From Schistosoma haematobium (taxonomy: Eukaryota > Platyhelminthes > Trematoda > Strigeidida > Schistosomatidae), in NCBI RefSeq assembly GCF_000699445.3, contig NC_067202.1, positions 5,288,458 to 5,352,457 of the forward strand: 64,000 nt of DNA, written 5' to 3'. Positions 32,401 to 45,107 of this stretch are shown here, one piece after another (the first letter of the stretch is position 1; each line of letters begins with the position of its first letter). A program made the translations under genes and the position numbers. The notes below the pieces were generated by a model that saw nothing but the letters and a program-made list of their open reading frames with translations, did not search any database and was not told where the DNA came from.

Positions 32401-33662
32401 GAACCGACCTAAGCTATACAACCATTGAGAACTTGGAAGTACTGGACGACTGTTCCGTTCTAGTGAAGGACTCCTCTTTGTATCGGTTCCTGAGTTCAGT
32501 AAGACTGAACATTCTCCAAAACCTCATACTGAAAGTTATCATTTGCTTACTTCTGACTCCAGTGGAGTTCAACTGTATCGGGTGTAAGGAAGGTAGCTAA
32601 TGAAGACGATGAAAGACGGTCGCGCGACATCGTCAATCGACTGAATTTGGACTTGTTTCATTGAATCCTTGTGCTTAGTGGTCTAGAGGTGAGGTGTTCT
32701 TGTGCAATACCGAAAGTCCCGGGTTTGATTCCCAGTTTTGAGGTTTTGGATACGCACTGCTCAAGTCTCGTATACTAGGACGAAATGGCCGTAAAGTGAC
32801 CCCAAGTTTTCGATGATTATCTGACTTAGATCGTTTCATGGTTTCAGTAATATTTTTATGTAGTCTTCAAAATGAAAAAAGCATACTTATCATGTCATTT
32901 TTTAAAATATTATTCACCGATAGATGCATTCCTGGGCGTTTGCATCATTTTCAGTAATCAAGTGTGTGGCGCATATATATTTGGTGCCCTCTTGTACCAA
33001 TATTTATGTGTTCAAATAAATAAAAAAATCAGTAATCAAGTATAGGTTTGTACATTGGAGCTTTTAGGGCTACAAATACTATTCAGCTTTTCAGACTGTC
33101 ATAAAATCGGTGAATGACTCAACTTTGGAAGCTTGTGTTTCTAAATTACTAAGATGCCGCTTGTTGTAATATACTTACTGGTATACATGAATTGGGAAAG
33201 CATCCATTTTATGATTCCTCTCTATATTTTTGATATTGATAATAGTCACTAGTTTTGCTTTTCCTGTTATATATATATTTCTAAATCCTAGTGCTTTTTC
33301 CGCGTCATTTATCCACTGAATCTGCGCGTAATTCTACCATCGATTTAATACAAACATTAAGAAACTATTTACACTACCATATTAAATGTTCCAAAGCTTA
33401 TATGCAAATGCGTATGCGTGCTAAAACAGTGGAATTCTTGAAAGTACTCAACCGTGCCCATATTGAACATCCAACAAATACTGTGATTAATACCAATATT
33501 ACGACTGCTTCTGGTGAACCCACGCCTATTTCACCATCAGTGAACAAAATCGGTGGTATACAAAGTGATAATATGTATGTTATTATGTTTTTTTGTCTTT
33601 GTTTGTGTCTATGTGTTTGTTTAAGTGCTAGATCAGTTTTTTTGTTTTTGTTAGGTCTCTAA
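23364..33662 (+). CDS. ARPC2: ARPC2, Arp2/3 complex subunit 2 (p34-Arc), six exons
   Basis: Joined exons 23364-23437, 23476-23623, 28062-28300, 28702-28795, 30130-30256 and 33292-33662 give about 350 residues with no internal stop; all splice sites are GT-AG. The family's usual length is about 300. Landmarks match p34-Arc in order: [13 protein letters not shown] (N-terminal strand), [109 protein letters not shown] and [21 protein letters not shown]2 pairs with ARPC4 to form the core of the Arp2/3 complex and contacts the mother actin filament during branched-actin nucleation in the cytoplasm. A potential donor (GTATGT, 33575) could shorten the last exon and add another; residues after that point are low complexity, so the exact C-terminus is uncertain. 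Introns 2, 4 and 5 contain retroelements. Confidence 0.95.
23438..23475 (+). other. 38-nt ARPC2 intron 1
   Basis: GTAAAA... TTTAG, 38 nt. Very short 5' introns with much longer 3' introns are a known feature of schistosome genes. Removing it is required: reading through meets a TAA at 23439-23441. Confidence 0.88.
23476..23623 (+). CDS. ARPC2: ARPC2 exon 2
   Basis: 148 nt between TTTAG and GTAAGT. Encodes [20 protein letters not shown] and on to [12 protein letters not shown], aligning without gaps to the first alpha/beta unit of the family. Confidence 0.93.
23624..24257. other. ARPC2 intron 2, left part
   Basis: Nothing recognised before the RTE-A insertion. Confidence 0.4.
24258..26507 (-). 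pseudogene. RTE-A 5' half, inverted: 5' UTR, endonuclease, start of RT
   Basis: The minus strand reads, from 26507 leftward, a 5' UTR-like leader and then a basic N-terminal region. Next is an APE-type endonuclease: [14 protein letters not shown] (catalytic Glu), [28 protein letters not shown] and the SDH motif in [11 protein letters not shown] linker ([14 protein letters not shown]) follows, and then the beginning of the RT ([19 protein letters not shown]). The sequence leaves the element after LTEVL at about 24258. A TGA at 25773 replaces Cys in VRTLCQVGQ, and a frameshift lies near 24550. With 26517-27750 it forms one element with its 5' half flipped. Confidence 0.9.
26517..27750 (+). pseudogene. 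RTE-A 3' half: RT palm to 3' end
   Basis: Begins at [20 protein letters not shown] (motif B), then [10 protein letters not shown] (catalytic), [31 protein letters not shown] and [12 protein letters not shown]. After a one-base deletion near 27209 the frame continues as [29 protein letters not shown] and LPGWGPRDD to the stop at about 27534. The 3' UTR ends in ACTGACTGACTGACA. About 130 RT residues between LTEVL and AYGEL are missing at the junction. It lies in ARPC2 intron 2. Confidence 0.92.
27791..27896 (-). mobile_element. R3 tail fragment with expanded (AAT)n end
   Basis: Minus strand: GTATTTGGTGTCTCCCTGTACCAATATCTATATGTTAAAAT followed by (AAT)n (27791-27850). This is the R3/RTE-C 3' tail, its simple-repeat end grown into a microsatellite. 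Confidence 0.75.
28062..28300 (+). CDS. ARPC2: ARPC2 exon 3
   Basis: 239 nt between TTTTCTCAAG and GTAAGT. Encodes [36 protein letters not shown] and VIHYRDDET, with the Met codon split over the next junction. Reading past the donor meets TAA, confirming the splice. Confidence 0.95.
28702..28795 (+). CDS. ARPC2: ARPC2 exon 4
   Basis: 94 nt, encodes [20 protein letters not shown] to IGKVFMQ. Same length and phase as 52049-52142 of the minus-strand paralogue; 23 of 31 residues agree by eye. Confidence 0.95.
29265..29640 (+). pseudogene. RTE-B 3' fragment in ARPC2 intron 4
   Basis: Broken C-terminal domain: [18 protein letters not shown] decayed block, [40 protein letters not shown]. It ends around AACAGGCATGCCTAAAT. 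5'-truncated, same strand as the host gene. Confidence 0.82.
30130..30256 (+). CDS. ARPC2: ARPC2 exon 5
   Basis: 127 nt between TCACAG and GTAAGT. Encodes [20 protein letters not shown] to SVAYITF. The last base joins TG of exon 6 to restore the Val of ITFVLFPRH. Confidence 0.95.
30355..30790 (+). pseudogene. Decayed RTE-A 3' end in ARPC2 intron 5
   Basis: Nucleotide-level match to the RTE-A C-terminus and 3' UTR (GACATGTTATCGGTCCACG, CCTGGTCAGTGTCC, TGCTAATATGGTGCGTAAACTTGAAC). It has no usable frame. Confidence 0.65.
31085..31560 (+). mobile_element. R3 repeat, near full length, in ARPC2 intron 5
   Basis: Starts CCCTGGTACGGCCGAGAGTG. Then come CACATGGCCACGCGTATATAG, TCCTACTCACTGCC, TTGTTTACGAAAATGAGAGG, GAAAACCACCTACTTCGG and CACCCGGGCAGTATCACA. 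It ends GTGTGTCGCATATGTATTTG, CTTGTACCAATATCTATGTG and AAATAAAATAAA. It has no ORF. The last ~60 bp equal the 3' end of RTE-C (5765-5830), so it may be mobilised by that LINE. Confidence 0.75.
31620..31700 (-). mobile_element. Degenerate hammerhead-SINE tail
   Basis: AACCTGGAAGCACTGGATAC and the preceding tail match the SINE 3' region; the hammerhead core is lost. Confidence 0.55.
31701..32384. other. ARPC2 intron 5 sequence, nothing recognised
   Basis: AT-rich; no repeat family or exon recognised. Confidence 0.4.
32385..32600 (-). mobile_element. Degenerate hammerhead SINE
   Basis: GAACTTGGAAGTACTGGACGACTGTTCCGTTCTAG and GGACTCCTC are the decayed minus-strand hammerhead region, followed by a recognisable but diverged 5' region (AGTGGAGTTCAACTG). 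Confidence 0.6.
32640..32850 (+). mobile_element. Degenerate hammerhead SINE
   Basis: A-box-like GCTTAGTGGTCTAGAGG, B-box-like GGGTTTGATTCCC, then GCACTGCTCAAGTCTCGTATACTAGGACGAAATGGCCG. Here CTGA is lost, so no activity is expected. Tail ATTATCTGACTTAGATCG. Confidence 0.68.
32962..33024 (+). mobile_element. R3/RTE-C tail fragment
   Basis: GTGTGTGGCGCATATATATTTGG, CTTGTACCAATATTTATGTG and AAATAAATAAA: the shared 3' tail only. Confidence 0.8.
33292..33662 (+). CDS. ARPC2: ARPC2 exon 6 (terminal)
   Basis: Acceptor AATCCTAG at 33291. Encodes [52 protein letters not shown], then a non-conserved tail rich in Thr/Asn/Ile. The final Cys/Leu/Val-rich stretch (after 33575) looks like translated T-rich DNA, so splicing at GTATGT 33575 to an unseen exon is possible. 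Confidence 0.88.
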
Positions 33663-35805
<2,143 letters not shown>

Positions 35806-35868
35806 TATGGATATTTATTTCTTGATACTATCTTATTACATAATAAGAATAATATAGTTCATTTTTGT

Positions 35869-36051
35869 ATTGTTCGTTTGAATCTACCCATTAATCAGTC
35901 TCTTATTGGCATATGTGCATAGTGTGCATATTGCCTTGATATAGCCTTAATTCACAAGCAATAATGAGACAATATGCATATGTGCCAATAAGAGACTGAT
36001 CAATTGCAGTCCTAAACATCAATCGGAACATTCAAACAAACAATACCATAT
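35869..36051. repeat. Inverted repeat (~180 bp hairpin)
   Basis: Left arm TATTGTTCGTTTGAAT...ATCAGTCTCTTATTGGCATATGTGCATA pairs with right arm ATATGCATATGTGCCAATAAGAGACTGAT...ATTCAAACAAACAATAC. The arms belong to the same dispersed sequence seen near 8050 and 60060. Confidence 0.75.
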
Positions 36052-36054
36052 GAT

Positions 36055-36959
36055 ATGTATATACATATATATAATTTCTAATGATGAACTCACATTCAAT
36101 TTCTTTCTTTCTCTCTCAGGGGTCGAACAATGCGTACAGGTTAATATTTTCAATCAATCAATCAATCAATTTATTGATTATAGGAGAAGAAAAAGTAAAA
36201 AGAAACATTCTATCACAACGTTAATTTCTTTTATTATTCTTTACTCTATTCACTTTGATATTTTATTATATTTTTTTAAAAAATATAGAAATATTCTTAA
36301 TTGTTTATAATATCAATGATAGATAGATGTTCATTAATTAATTGAATATCGAAGAATAATTACAACGATATTTCAAAATAATAATAATAATAATCATGAA
36401 TACTTTATTTTATTTATACAAATATTATGTACTTTTTCCAAGTTATTTTCTAATGATATAATATATGTGTCTATATTTTTGTTGCTATCTTCCCCACCCC
36501 CACTTCCTATTTTTTCTCTTTGATTACTTTGAATGTTTTACTGACTTTAATTGGTATTCCATCCGGGAGGGGGGACGTTCTCTCTCTCCCTTGTGCGCAC
36601 TTGCTTGCTTGTTCGGTACTCTTTTTTTTTTGAAGAAAAAAAAAATCTTTTTGGCACATTCCTTCCAGTTGGTGATATTTTTTTATTGTTGTTGTTTCAT
36701 TCTCTTCATTGATCATTCTATCATTGATATGGAACGAATATCTTGAGTAAGCAGTATGTGAAAGTTGATAAAAAAAACTGGAAGACAAAAAAAAAGTGAA
36801 ACGTAAAGTACAACATACCTGTTATATTCTTTTTTTTCTCGGATTATTATTTGATAACTTCAATTCATTTGCTCGTTTCACACTGTATACCACCATCGTT
36901 TTCTTTCTATCGAGAAGAAATACATTCCTCTGATTGCTCATCATTCCTTCCTATAACAA

Positions 36960-37007
<48 letters not shown>

Positions 37008-38080
37008 AGAAATGGTTACAACTATTTTGTTTTTCTTAGTAATCCCATTTTGTTAAACATTACGTTGAATAATAGCTAAACAGGGATTAATTTTCAATTA
37101 CTCAATTGAGTATAAATGTTAGAAGTTTCATTCCATACACACATCTATTTTAGCATTAGTTGTCAAGGCAATTAACTGTATCAATAGATGAATCTTCACA
37201 TATACAACAAATAAAATAGTGCCTGAAACACAACCATCTATACACACTTATCGTTGGTGGTCATCCGGTGATGATAACGATATTAAAGTAAATGAATCTT
37301 GCCAATTGTATTATTTCTGTATAATCTTCATTCTTTGTTGTATTTTTTTTTGTTCTCAATAAATAACCATGACTTTTACTGTGTATGTGATTTTCTTGTT
37401 ACTTTTGTTTTCTCTATATGAAAACTATTTTGTCTTTCTATCCATCTATCTATATAGATATATGCTGATTTGTTTTATCTATAATAAGGCTAGACTATAT
37501 AGTTTGTCAACGACTAATATTAGTTTCTATTCTCTCTCTCTCTATCTTTACTAATATTATTGTAATCTCTGCCAATGTATATCTTTAGTGCCTTTTGTTT
37601 TCTATACTACTATTTATATGAAATGCATCAATTTGTTTTTATACAATTTTCTATGTATGTAGTTTGTTTGTTTGCTTTTGGTTCTCATTGGTGAATTCCC
37701 AGTATTCCTCTGTGACGTAATGCATAAGTCGGTGGTAAGAGTTAGTACATAGTTTCTTTAGTCAATCAAAAACAAAAAAAACAAAACAATCACTCTTTGT
37801 TTTATTGGAAAGGAAACAATAATATTATAAAAATCTAAACAGATTTCATATCATGAATCTCTCTGCAAATAAATGGAATATACATTATCCTTTATGTTGA
37901 ATATCTTAAGAGTTCTCATATTGTTTCTAGTTAAGATTATTAGCTACAATAAAAGAAATGTTCTGTGAGGATTCGGCTAAATGGATTTCGTTCAAAAATC
38001 TGTGAGATCCTGTTTGATTAGTTCGTTCATAAAATGTGATGCCACTAAGTTAAGGTTTGTTTTATGATTAAGAGTCAGTC
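36055..38080. other. Low-complexity intergenic region
   Basis: Pyrimidine-rich and AT-rich runs, including (TA)n at 36960-37005. Several open frames here (for example 36465-36746) are translations of T-rich DNA. No gene recognised. Confidence 0.45.
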
Positions 38081-38082
38081 AG

Positions 38083-38510
38083 CTACAACATAGCACCAGG
38101 CACATATATGCATCGGTTCAAGTTGTCATACCACATTAGCACAGCAAGATGAACACCGGATTCATAGAAGTAGTTAATTCAGTGGTTGTAATGCATTAAA
38201 GAAAGATTGCATATAAGGATATAGTACAGGAAGAAAGAATTAATTCGTAGAAAGAAAGATATGAAGGGATTTGAATCTCATAGATTAAGGGAAGACAAAG
38301 AGTGTGTACACCTACGCCATTGTGATCGATTCTGAGCCATGTCACCCAGAGTCTCCAACTATCGGTTACGATAGTGACGCTGGCACCAACCAAGTAGTTT
38401 GCATATACCAACATGGCTCAGACCAGAAGTTAGTGACTTCAAGCACTGATGCGCAACCGGATGTAGAGATAGTGTTGATTTGGCCGTTACAGACAATTGA
38501 GAGATAGTTG
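38083..38510 (-). pseudogene. RTE-A 3' fragment
   Basis: Minus strand: C-terminal blocks (CLKSLTSGL, VGICKLLGW, SVTIVTDSWRLWVTW region in a shifted frame) and the 3' UTR with CAGTCAGCTACAACATAGCACC at the left end. Same subfamily as 11600-12255 and 49515-50153. Confidence 0.82.
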
Positions 38511-38514
38511 GGTA

Positions 38515-39690
38515 TTTGATGTATTCAACACTATCATTTCTTATCCTATGGTGGCTAAGAATTTTTTTGTCATAAAAAAGTATTTTTACTGCCCACCATA
38601 CGTGACGTTTGAATTCAACGCAAAATCATGTTGTCGATCGTGATCAGCTCGCCCTATATCTTAATTCTACCACAGTTATTTTAAACTTATCCATAGATTT
38701 CTAGATAGGAAATGTGAAAGAGTATAGTACATACGGACTAGTTTGAATGGTTCTCAAAATAACTGCATAAATTTGAAGCCAGTTTGCAACCAATCAACAG
38801 AGAGTTCTTCTGAATCAAAAGTAAAGTGATGAAACTAGTTGAATAATATTTAAGTTCATTGATTGTTTAGAGCATATTATCGGTTTTCTGATCTTAAGTT
38901 TGTAGGAATATAACTAAATAACCTCAACATGTACTACAAACACTTTATTAATAAGTTTACTGAAAAAGAAAGTGAAATAGAATTCTGACTATTGGGTCAG
39001 GGTCAATGCGGATTACGCTAGTTTATCCATTTACACCCAATCTGTGTTAATATATATATATCGGTAATATACTATAAGCTTCTTTCATAAACAGTATAGC
39101 ACCGTTAACACAGTGGGCCAATCAAAAGTGACTAAATGAGAAGACGACTCTGCACTAATCATAACTCTGCTAATGACAGATGCATGTGATCAATAATGTA
39201 TAAATGAATGTTCATGCATGTGAACCGGATTAGCCCAATAAGTTCTCACTCTGAGTCTCCTCATTGAGTAACCAGTTGACAATTTTCGTATAGGAAGTAC
39301 GTATCAGTATCCGTTGTTGAGATGGAGAAGATTTCTAGCTCAGGTGGACATCGTGCGTCATAGCAACTCTATATTCCGTTACTCGAGTTTATTGAGATAT
39401 ATGTTCCTAACCAATATTGATTCTGATTTTGGTAGATTTGTTATGTTTAAGATATACTAGACAGTGAAGACTGTAACACCTATCCTATGAAGGTGAGAAA
39501 TCAACTTGTAGAAAAAATCAGTAACTCTTTCTTAACTATCACGTGAACTGTAGATTTTCTTAATGACTATAAAAAATAGTCAACATACTAACTTGGAGAT
39601 TTGATATTGTTTTCTAAAAAAAATCAGTAGCGATGACTTAGATTTTGGTCAATCTGTAACACGGATGCAAATTTTTAACATTTCTGTTAT
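38515..39690. other. Spacer, nothing recognised
   Basis: AT-rich; a short TATATATATATAT at about 39050. Confidence 0.4.
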
Positions 39691-39692
39691 GT

Positions 39693-40150
39693 TCAGAAGG
39701 GGTTTTGTTGAATCATCAGTCAGTTGAAGCTAGACCACCATGGAAAACCTGGAAGCACTGGATGGCTGTTTCGTCTTAGTATGGGACTCCTCGGCAGTGC
39801 GCATTCATGATCCCGTCCCCTGCCAGATTCGAACTCAGGACCCACCATTCTCGCACGCGAGCGTTTAACAATTAGACTACTGAGCCGGCATCCAACGGTG
39901 TTAATGTCTAACTTCAACCAATCCACGAAGTTGCGCCACCGTACACCATTGTCTTCAGTGAGCTGACATCTCACAACAGACCTAGTTGAACTCCACTAGT
40001 CACGGCTTCTCACTAGAACTCCAGAAGTATCTCTTGAAGTCAGTAAACAGTGAGCAGATGCTTATTATCAGAAGGGGTTTTGTGGAGATTTTTAGTGTCT
40101 CCATGGTGGTCTAGCTTCAATTGACTCATGATTTCAACTATTGAAATTTC
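39693..40150 (-). mobile_element. Hammerhead SINE copy 8 with extra tail at both ends
   Basis: Tail (39693-39740), hammerhead with damaged core, B box (GGGTTCG replaced by GAGTTCGAATCTG), A box, AAGTTAGACATTAACACCG and the full 5' region to about 40065. Then the tail end again (40072-40100, same orientation), followed by an oppositely oriented tail piece (40101-40150). Confidence 0.82.
39755..39800 (-). ncRNA. Hammerhead-like, core mutated
   Basis: Minus strand core reads CCGAGGA instead of CTGAGGA, stem II GTCC/AGAC, stem III ACAGCCAT, and the cleavage triplet becomes ATC. The stem I arms GCACTG/CAGTGC remain. Probably inactive. Confidence 0.6.
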
Positions 40151-40154
40151 TGTT

Positions 40155-41215
40155 ATGTGTTTCTTTAGTCTTTAACTAGTAAATTTATATTACTATTAGT
40201 ATAGTTTTCTTTCTGTTACATAGTTGGATGTTGCTCATATAATCAATACAAAATCGTGTCTCAGGCTTTGTGACTATACTTTAAGTGCAAACTCTATGGA
40301 GATTATCAAGTTTCCAAAACTGAAATAGGTAGATTAGAGTTGCAACCTAGTGATTAATAGTTGAGAACTCTATTTACTGTGCTATCTCTCTATGTTTTAA
40401 TGTACAGCATTGGAATTTATAACAGAATTCATTTTATTACACTTGAGTACAAAAATTCATGATTAAACCACATATTGTATACACATTAGTATTGATTCAC
40501 GATAAATTATTGTTCATTGTAGTGACTATAAGGTCAAATGCATAATAATTTTTGTGTTAGTTTTGTACGTGAGTAAAATTCTTCAAAGAGATAACTATAC
40601 TGTTAGAATAGATTATGAACAGGTCACAATAATATAAGAGAGAAATATTCATCAAGATAAAAGGTAAATATCTTTTATTCGCACTTGGAATGCGGAATTA
40701 TCGTTTATTTACACTTCTGAATGATTTGAGAACGCTTTACATTTGGTTCAATGGAAATGAAACTGTTATAGTCAAGACTAAGAACTATGAAAGTTTAGAG
40801 AAATAATTCATAAGAAATTATTGTTCTATACAGACTCGCATAATCGACAGCCACTTGTAGTAATTTCTATATCACTTTATGGTTGACATTGATAAAAAGT
40901 AAACATTGGATAATGTATCTGTTTTGCACGAATTAGTGTTTCAATAAGAACATTGTGTGAAATGAAATATACCCTTAGATTGGTGTAGCTTCTTGACAAT
41001 CAGTAAATCTCTCTTCAGACGTTCAATTTTTTTTTATTTTCACTTATATGCGGCTGTCATCGTTGAAGTGTCTTTGCGAAACAGTCTTTTTGACTTATAT
41101 AATCAAGTGTAGATAAAATTTATAACGATCAGTGAACTTGTTTTTTCCTACACACAAAAGTTCACATTAGAGTCAACGTTACCATCTACAAAGCAACGTT
41201 GCACATACCTGATGC
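40155..41215. other. Spacer, nothing recognised
   Basis: AT-rich; no exon or known repeat identified. Confidence 0.4.
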
Positions 41216-41220
41216 ACTAT

Positions 41221-41684
41221 TGTTATGTCCGAAGATTAAATTATGGGTAACTCCCCGGAACAATTTATGGACTGTTATTATATATATTTATATTCCTTTT
41301 GTCATAAACCTTCATTTGACCTATTGACTACTAGTATACAATTTATTATTTTCAAGTTATTCCTAATTTATTAGTTACAGTCTCTCACATTCACAGCCAC
41401 TTTCGGATTGATCTTGTATAATTATTATTTTTCATTTTATGGTATGATGCAGTCTGGATTGCTTGTATATTAACTACATAATCTGAAATATATTATTCAT
41501 ACAGTAGAGGCTGAGATCGTGTTCTGGATTAAACGGGCAGGGCCAGGCGAGAAGGGACAATACGGATTCTGAGTTGACGCAAGGTAGCTAGTACTGATTG
41601 ACGTGTCATTGGTTTAGCATAGGAACAAGGTCATATAAGTCGGTATTCTGTCACGTGACAATCGACAGGGGCAAAAGACATAAC
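41221..41684 (+). mobile_element. Solo LTR of the ~520-bp family, diverged
   Basis: Begins TGTTATGTCC and contains CACAGCCACTTTCGG, TTTATGGTATGATGCAGTCTGG, GAGGCTGAGATCGTGTTCTGGATT and TCATTGGTTTAGCA in family order. The end is decayed; ACTAT before and GCTAT after would be a 5-bp duplication with one difference. Confidence 0.68.
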
Positions 41685-41924
41685 GCTATAGTAATCGAGT
41701 ATGTAGTATCATGACGAGAGAACTGAGCAACCATTGGTTCCCATCTGACACTTATTTGTATCATTGACCTGCCATTTATCTGATCAATAACTTGATCATA
41801 CTACTCTAGTAGAGTAATTCATAATTAAATGGCAATCACGTAATGAGTAGTTTCGTTTTATAAAACATGTCACTTAGAATTTCGTGGTAGATTATTTGTT
41901 TTGAAGAGAATATTACTTCAGTCA

Positions 41925-42230
41925 ATTCAATAGTCAGTGTGATGTATGCTACTTATGTTGACAGATATATGTAGTATGTAACACCAATCTGAAGTAGAAT
42001 GTCTGGTAGCAGAAGATTGAGAAGATCGAATTGAAGAAAACAGAGAGTATTTGTAATAAAAACAGGAATGTAAGAACGATGAATTCTTTAATAGACAACT
42101 GATGGAAGATGTGCAGAAGAAGTATTTAATGTATGGTTTTCATAACTTACGAGGACATTGTAATTTTGCACCAAACAACAAACTGATTCTCCCTACCTCA
42201 GTCCTCGTTCACTACAATGGCAATTAATTA
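41925..42230 (+). repeat. Dispersed repeat, partner of 14570-14860
   Basis: Shares GCTACTTATGTTGACAGATA, AGAATGTCTGGTAGCAGAAG and TATTTGTAATAAAAAC with 14570-14860. Confidence 0.5.
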
Positions 42231-42940
42231 GACTAATAATTATAACATGTAATGAATACATAATGAACAGATATAGTCAATTTAGGTTACATCGATGGGT
42301 ATCTTTCGAAGTCGCCAGACAAGCACAGCGACAAGAGGGAAGATTAAAAATGAACTTTAAGAAGCATCCCACGATAAATAATTATATTTTTTATTCTCCA
42401 TGTTGAAGTAATTATAAACTTTCATTTGAATACATTAACTGTTGATAGTGAATTTACTGATCAAAAATTATCGTTTTATATCATCACTGCGCCTGTAACC
42501 CTTCTAGGGTTACTTCCTATCCCAAAATTGAATAAAGAAAGGTATGGTGTTAACAATTCCATTCCACAGAAAATAAAAACCCAGACTATAGAACACGTGC
42601 CAAGAATTGGAAGGAGAAATCAAACGAATGAATAGCATTTGGCAACAACCAGAAAAGGAAGCCTAGGACAGAATTGTCCTAAGGATGGTAATTGTAAGAT
42701 CAGTTTTATATCATAACTAATTTAGTTATGTACAAATTACAGTTTTTTGTATTGGTAGAATGTTTTCGAACCATAATAACTAGTAAAAATATAAGAAAGT
42801 AATTTGGTGAATAGTTCTAGTATTCTAATGGATTATTAAGAATCATAGAAACTATTGTATGAATCAAATAAGATGTTAAGATATTTTGGACTATATTGTA
42901 TGGATTATTGATTTTATTAGCGTAAAAATGACCTTATCAT
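42231..42940. other. Spacer with a possible RTE-B remnant at 42540-42715
   Basis: AGAATTGGAAGGAGAAATCAAACGAATGAATAGC then GGAAGCCTAGGACAGAATTG resembles the RTE-B 3' coding end, heavily decayed. The rest is unrecognised. Confidence 0.35.
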
Positions 42941-42941
42941 T

Positions 42942-43810
42942 TGTTATATCCTAGTGAAGATCAAATTACGAGTAACTTCTGAGAGCTATTAATGGACTAA
43001 TATTATCTGTGTATTCTTATGGTATAACTATTCAGTAACTAGACTGTGTATATCTATATTCCTCCTATTATAAGCTTTATTTTGACCTATGGATTATTAA
43101 TGTACGATTTACTGTTGTTAAGTTATACTGTTATTTGATTACCGTCTCCAATGTTCACAGCCACTTTTTGGCTTTATTGTGTATAAATGTTATTTCCTAT
43201 TTTATAGTGCGATGCGGTTTGTTTGGCTGATATATAAACCAAGTATGTTTGAAATAAATGATTCGCATAGTGGAAGCTGTTATTGACGCTCTAGACTCAA
43301 TCGGAAGGCCTAGGAGGAAAAGGGATCAATAAAGACGCTAGGCTGCTCATACCGACCGAACGTCATTGGTTTAGTACAGTCATTCAATAACAACGTTGAA
43401 CTTCGTATATACGTACATCAGTGCGAATTGCCATACCACATTAGCACAGAGATACAGTTGTCGATTCAAATCCCGTAGTGGTAGAGGTAGTAAGAGTATA
43501 AGCAGTAATCGGAAACATTAGGGTTTGAAGATGTTATTCAAGGAGTATAATCCAGTGAAATAGATTCGAAAAGAGACAATGAGAATTCAGGAGGACAGAA
43601 AGAGTGGATGTACCTATGCCATTGCAAACGATTTTGAGCCATGTCATTCAAGATCTCTAACCATCGGTTCCTATCGTCTTGCGGATCCAAACCAGGTAGT
43701 CTACACCTAGCAACATGGCTTAGTGCACTTGTCAGTGACTTCATGGATGTTTAGTACAGTACAAGAGTGAATAAATTACGTGATAACTAATCGGACGTAT
43801 AGTTACAACA
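42942..43810 (+). mobile_element. Solo LTR (~520-bp family) interrupted by RTE-A
   Basis: Starts TGTTATATCCTAGTGAAGAT and ends TAGTTACAACA. The flanks TCATT (42937-42941) and TCACT (43811-43815) are a 5-bp duplication with one change. The LTR is continuous with 62456-62976 once the segment 43402-43758 is removed. Confidence 0.83.
43402..43758 (-). pseudogene. RTE-A 3' fragment inserted in an LTR, 12-bp TSD
   Basis: Minus strand: [41 protein letters not shown] and the 3' UTR (GCTAATGTGGTATGGCAATTCGCAC). GTTTAGTACAGT occurs immediately before the insert and again right after it, a 12-bp target-site duplication. The 5' end is truncated within the C-terminal domain. Confidence 0.88.
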
Positions 43811-43815
43811 TCACT

Positions 43816-45083
43816 TTTTCTTATAGTTGAAACTCAATAAATCACTGATCCAATTATATAACAATGATAAACAATTCAATAGGAGATGAATATTAAATTA
43901 TTATCATTTATTTAATAATCATTATAAAGTAATATCATCATTGATAGTAGTAAATAATGTATATGTTTACAATAACATGAATAAATGCTTTATACTATAC
44001 TATACTATTCAATATTACAAAGATTCAATTGATTTCTTATAGGAGATTGTAGGGAAATTCTGTCACACTATGACGAAACAATCATCTACACCTTTTACAA
44101 GATAATAATAATAATAATAAGGATCAATTGTAGAAACAAGAAGACAACAGTCAAGATGAAGAAGAAGAAGAAACAAATGTATCCACAGATAAAGTACAAT
44201 ATTGATACATATTCATTTCTTGATAATAACAATTATGAATGTTCATTGTGGTCTTCTATTAACAAGAAATAAACAAACGTCTGTTAACAATTGGATAAAG
44301 AAAATGAATACATTTCAAAAGTAAATAAGAGTAGAATAGAGAAAAACAAAAAAAAAAATTTGTATTTCGATTTTTTAATTAAAAAAAAAGAAAACATAGC
44401 AACAACAGGAACAACCATGACGACGACGATGGATAAACAAATTACAATAAAATAAACCCTAATGATAAATAAGAAAAAGAAACCGGTAATAATGTAGCAT
44501 GAAGAATGATACCATGCAGAAGATATGATTTATGAATAAGTGGATGAAGGAAGAATTTTTCAAATACATAAGTATATACATATACATATATATGTATATC
44601 TTAGATTAGTTACATGCATCATCAATCTAGGCATACACACACACACACATCCAAATGTAAAAAATGAAGTTGTAACTAAGATCAAAATCACAGGTCTCTC
44701 TTCCTTATCAAGTTATTATTTCAAAATGAAACTATTCACAATTACTATACCTATCACATATGCATAATCAGAAGAGAAAAACAAATGATGATAATGATGG
44801 CTTATGGAAGAAAGTTGATCGAACTAAGCCATAGAAACAGAGAGACGGTGGGGAGAGAAAGAGATGAAATAACTCTGTTCTTTTCTTTCTATGCATATGA
44901 TACCGTTATTAATAAATTGATATTAGGAAGTTATTTTCAATTGGTTGGTTAGTTCTATAATGAATAACCAGTATACATATTACTTAGTATTCAGATTGTT
45001 TGGCACAAGTAAAAAAAAAGTAAAGGAACAGACACACATACATTCACACAAAATGAATGGGGAAACAAATTTAAAATACATCT
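43816..45083. other. Low-complexity region downstream of the ARPC2-like gene
   Basis: AT-rich with (AAT)n, (GAA)n and poly-A runs, consistent with 3' UTR or intergenic DNA of the minus-strand gene. A candidate AATAAA (minus strand, 45084-45089) lies only about 20 nt past the stop; others occur farther on. Confidence 0.4.
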
Positions 45084-45107
45084 TTTATTTTTCAAAAAAA
45101 AAAAACT

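Noticed and set aside
33291..33293. GTG as a start codon for the last ARPC2 exon
   Set aside because: The G belongs to the AG acceptor; the exon is joined in phase to exon 5.
36465..36788. Overlapping 93-codon frames on both strands
   Set aside because: Translations of T-rich, low-complexity DNA with Phe/Leu/Cys runs; no motif.
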